Assembly: GCA_947074335.1 (NCBI GenBank)
Contig: CAMTPG010000097.1
Location: forward strand, 1-8,382
Source: an uncultured Parabacteroides sp.
GTDB lineage: Bacteria; Bacteroidota; Bacteroidia; Bacteroidales; Tannerellaceae
Length of the DNA: 8,382 nucleotides
Reading direction: 5' to 3'
The position numbers and the translations under genes are program-made. Positions 6,568 to 8,382 of this stretch are shown in pieces (within the stretch, counting starts at the first letter, position 1; each line of letters starts with the position of its first letter). The notes beneath the pieces are model-generated. The model was not told the origin of the DNA, ran no database searches, and saw only the letters and a list, made by a program, of their open reading frames with translations.

Positions 6568-7258
6568 ATGTTCCATTTCCAAAATCATCTTGGGCACGTA
6601 AATAATCTTCAGGGATTCCGATGTCAATAAAATAGCCCTGCGAGATATAACCCGAAAGGATTTTTGTTTGTACTACCGCTTCAAAATAGTCTTTTTCTAA
6701 CGAGAATTTTGCAGGATAACTGTCGAGCTCTTTTTTACTGATCAGATAAACCCCGCCATTGATTAAGCCCGAAACGCAATGTCTTTTCTCTTTAAAACCG
6801 ACAATTTGGTTCGTCCGTTTATCCAGTTCAACAACACCATACCGATCAAAATCGTACATCTCTTTTAATCCGAGTGTAGCCTGTGCGGCGGATTGTTTAT
6901 GCAGGGTGAGCATCGCTGCATAATCGAGCCCCAGGAAGGTATCGCCATTGAAAATAAAGACTTCGGATTGGCGAGCAATCGTTAAAGCCAGTTTAACCGC
7001 TCCGCCGGTTCCTAACGGTTCCTGCTCGATGATCGTGGATATTTGCAAAGAGGTTTGAATCTTTTTAATCCAATCCTCTATTATTTCATGCTTATAGCCT
7101 AACGAAAGAATAACATGTTTAAAACCGGCAGCCTCTAATGTCTTTAACAGGTAATACAGAAAAGGCTCTCCGGCAACAGGAGCCATGCATTTGGGTACAT
7201 CCGAGATCATGCTGCGTAAGCGTGTACCCAATCCGCCGGCTAAAATAATTGCTTCCAT
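6554..7258 (-). CDS. hddC: D-glycero-alpha-D-manno-heptose 1-phosphate guanylyltransferase
   Basis: Nucleotidyltransferase of the sugar-nucleotide family (NTP_transferase), 234 residues, standard for HddC. It would transfer GMP from GTP to D-glycero-alpha-D-manno-heptose 1-phosphate, giving the GDP-heptose donor. The N-terminal signature GGLGTRLR (8-15) and the following P22-K23 bind the nucleotide triphosphate. EQEPLGTGGA (78-87) and NGD (104-106) form the base-binding and metal-site elements. INGGVY (166-171), EKDYFE (188-193) and YFIDIGIPEDY (209-219) are typical sugar-site segments of this clade. ATG at 7258 follows the gmhA stop after only 3 bp, and the 3' end overlaps the start of gmhB, so all are one transcript. 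Closely similar enzymes act on mannose 1-phosphate or glucose 1-phosphate. The neighbouring hddA, gmhA and gmhB make the heptose substrate by far the most likely. Confidence 0.92.
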   Translation of the reverse strand: MEAIILAGGLGTRLRSMISDVPKCMAPVAGEPFLYYLLKTLEAAGFKHVILSLGYKHEIIEDWIKKIQTSLQISTIIEQEPLGTGGAVKLALTIARQSEVFIFNGDTFLGLDYAAMLTLHKQSAAQATLGLKEMYDFDRYGVVELDKRTNQIVGFKEKRHCVSGLINGGVYLISKKELDSYPAKFSLEKDYFEAVVQTKILSGYISQGYFIDIGIPEDYLRAQDDFGNGTYACL

Positions 7259-7261
7259 ACC

Positions 7262-7846
7262 TTATTTGCTAAATATATCAGCTTCAACTAATTCGCAAAT
7301 GATGTGACCGATTGTGATATGCCCTTCTTGGATACGTGGAGTATTACGCGAGGGTACATTCAGCAAAATGTCGGCATTTCCAGCCATTTTTCCTCCGGTT
7401 TCGCCGGTAAAAGCAATGGCAGTAATACCTTTCTCTTTGCATGCATCGAAAGCTTTTAAGATATTCGATGAATTACCAGAAGTGGATAAACCGATTAATA
7501 CATCGCCCGTTTTTCCCATGCCCGAGATGAGGCGTGAGTAAATGATGTCGAAGCTGTAATCGTTAGCAACAGCGGTTACATAAGAGGTATTGCAGTGTAA
7601 GGCTTCAGCCGGTAAAACTTCACGATCCATATAAAATTTACCGGAGAATTCGGCTGCCAGATGTTGTGCATCTGCCGCGCTGCCACCATTACCACAGAAA
7701 TAGACTTTGTTGCCTGCTCTGAAACATTGAATAATAGTACTGACAGCCTGATTTATTTTTTGTTGCAAAAGATCATCATTTTCTATTAACTGCAGCACTT
7801 CGATATGCTCTTTTAATCTCTGTTTGATGGTGTTTTTACAGTCCAT
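7262..7846 (-). CDS. gmhA: sedoheptulose 7-phosphate isomerase
   Basis: Cytoplasmic SIS-domain isomerase converting sedoheptulose 7-phosphate to D-glycero-D-manno-heptose 7-phosphate, the first committed step of bacterial heptose synthesis. The protein is 194 residues, the expected GmhA length. The phosphosugar-binding loop is CGNGGSAADAQHLAAEF (51-67), a second SIS serine cluster is LSTSGNSSN (120-128), and the C-terminal helix carries RIQEGHITIGHIICELVE (171-188). H62, E66, Q173 and H181 align with the known GmhA zinc ligands, so it should be an active metalloenzyme. ATG at 7846 is chosen because an AAGGAG Shine-Dalgarno lies 7 nt upstream, although this places the start 34 bp inside the 3' end of hddA. 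It is followed by hddC after 3 bp. GmhA is shared by the ADP- and GDP-heptose routes; the neighbours assign it to the GDP branch. Confidence 0.95.
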   Translation of the reverse strand: MDCKNTIKQRLKEHIEVLQLIENDDLLQQKINQAVSTIIQCFRAGNKVYFCGNGGSAADAQHLAAEFSGKFYMDREVLPAEALHCNTSYVTAVANDYSFDIIYSRLISGMGKTGDVLIGLSTSGNSSNILKAFDACKEKGITAIAFTGETGGKMAGNADILLNVPSRNTPRIQEGHITIGHIICELVEADIFSK

Positions 7847-8382
7847 GTTGTAACTCCTTTTTCACTAAATTCAAAATTATGTATTTTCCCGATCTCTAAT
7901 TCTTTAATGGCATCAATAACCGTATATCTGCTATTTTCCGGACAATAGAAAAACATGAATCCTCCACCTCCGGCGCCAGATATTTTACCACCCAGTGCAC
8001 CATGTTTTAAAGCGGTATCATAAATGTGATCAATGAAAGGATTTGAAATGTTCTTTGCCATTTTCTTTTTGCTTTTCCAGCTGATGTTTAAGGCTTTCCC
8101 CAATTCCCATAACTCATCACGAAGCAGACAATTTTTCATACGGAAAGCCTCTTTTTTTACATTATGCATGGCTTCTAATGAATCTGTTTTCTGCTTTTTA
8201 ACATTCTCAGCCTGCTCTTCGATGATGTTTGACGATTCACGCTGTTTATTTGTATAGAATAACACTGTATTCATTGCCCATTCCTGCAGGATATCATCAC
8301 TTATACGCAAAGGATTAACAATAACACGATCATCTTCAAAGAATTCCATAAAGTTAACACCTCCAAAAGTGGCAGCATATTG
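7813..8382 (-). CDS. hddA: D-glycero-alpha-D-manno-heptose 7-phosphate kinase, C-terminal part
   Basis: GHMP-family kinase that phosphorylates C1 of D-glycero-D-manno-heptose 7-phosphate with ATP, giving the alpha-1,7-bisphosphate. Only the last 189 residues are in the window; the frame is open to the right edge, where it reads QYAATFGGVNF directly before the methionine at 8349. QYAAxxGG is an internal family motif, so that methionine is not the start, and roughly the N-terminal 150 residues (with the ATP-binding loop) lie outside. VIVNPLRI follows soon after (about 8322-8299). The third GHMP motif, GGKISGAGGGGFMFF, is encoded near 7992-7948 and is intact. The stretch between is helical and charged, as expected. 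This gene leads the operon seen here; its 3' end overlaps gmhA by 34 bp. The presence of a separate GHMP kinase is what distinguishes the GDP-alpha-heptose branch from the ADP-beta-heptose (HldE) branch. Confidence 0.92.
   Translation of the reverse strand, partial: QYAATFGGVNFMEFFEDDRVIVNPLRISDDILQEWAMNTVLFYTNKQRESSNIIEEQAENVKKQKTDSLEAMHNVKKEAFRMKNCLLRDELWELGKALNISWKSKKKMAKNISNPFIDHIYDTALKHGALGGKISGAGGGGFMFFYCPENSRYTVIDAIKELEIGKIHNFEFSEKGVTTWTVKTPSNRD
7854..7859 (-). promoter_or_regulatory. Shine-Dalgarno of gmhA inside hddA
   Basis: On the - strand the bases AAGGAG end 7 nt before the gmhA ATG (7846). This is a near-perfect Shine-Dalgarno, within the hddA coding sequence. It decides the gmhA start and the 34-bp overlap, and stands out because other starts in the window lack such a site. 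Confidence 0.7.

Noticed and set aside
8347..8349. Methionine codon that could be taken as the start of the hddA fragment.
   Set aside because: The frame stays open to the window edge and upstream codons encode QYAATFGG, an internal motif of the kinase family, so the gene continues beyond the window.
4904..8382. ADP-L-glycero-beta-D-manno-heptose (LPS core) pathway.
   Set aside because: There is a GHMP-type kinase and a GGLGTRLR sugar-nucleotide transferase, not a bifunctional HldE; no HldD epimerase is visible.

Overview
The window looks like chromosomal DNA from a member of the Bacteroidota, within a glycan-biosynthesis locus. Four things point there: moderate-to-low G+C, a YfhO-type giant membrane protein of the Bacteroidota kind, -7-like promoter elements of the TAnnTTTG class, and mostly weak ribosome binding sites. 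The genus cannot be told from the sequence alone. Nothing indicates a phage, plasmid, insertion sequence, CRISPR array or RNA gene.

Left part (1-2145): a CgeB-like glycosyltransferase gene on the + strand enters from beyond the left edge (open frame from base 2). It converges on a GT4-type glycosyltransferase gene on the - strand, with only 41 bp between them.

Middle (2146-4903): a 102-bp divergent intergenic region carries one candidate -7 element for each strand. It is followed by an 837-residue polytopic YfhO-family protein on the + strand. That gene ends in a 142-bp intergenic stretch that holds several small dyads and one strong 13-bp-stem bidirectional terminator. The terminator sits against the stop codon of the leftward operon.

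Right part (4904-8382): a tightly packed leftward operon, read in transcription order as hddA (5' end beyond the window), gmhA, hddC, gmhB and a GT4 glycosyltransferase. Junctions are overlaps or a 3-bp gap. The four enzymes make a complete route from sedoheptulose 7-phosphate to GDP-D-glycero-alpha-D-manno-heptose: GmhA isomerises, HddA phosphorylates C1, GmhB removes the C7 phosphate, and HddC adds GMP. The terminal glycosyltransferase is the natural candidate to use this donor, but that is an inference from position.

Taken together, the window encodes synthesis of an activated heptose plus three cytoplasmic glycosyltransferases and a membrane GT-C-like protein. This fits assembly of a surface glycan (LPS O-chain, capsule, or a glycan for protein O-glycosylation). 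It is a recognisable pathway rather than an undescribed system. The less ordinary points are a GmhB without the zinc-binding cysteine loop, a clear Shine-Dalgarno for gmhA inside hddA, the terminator design, and an uneven base composition across the locus.
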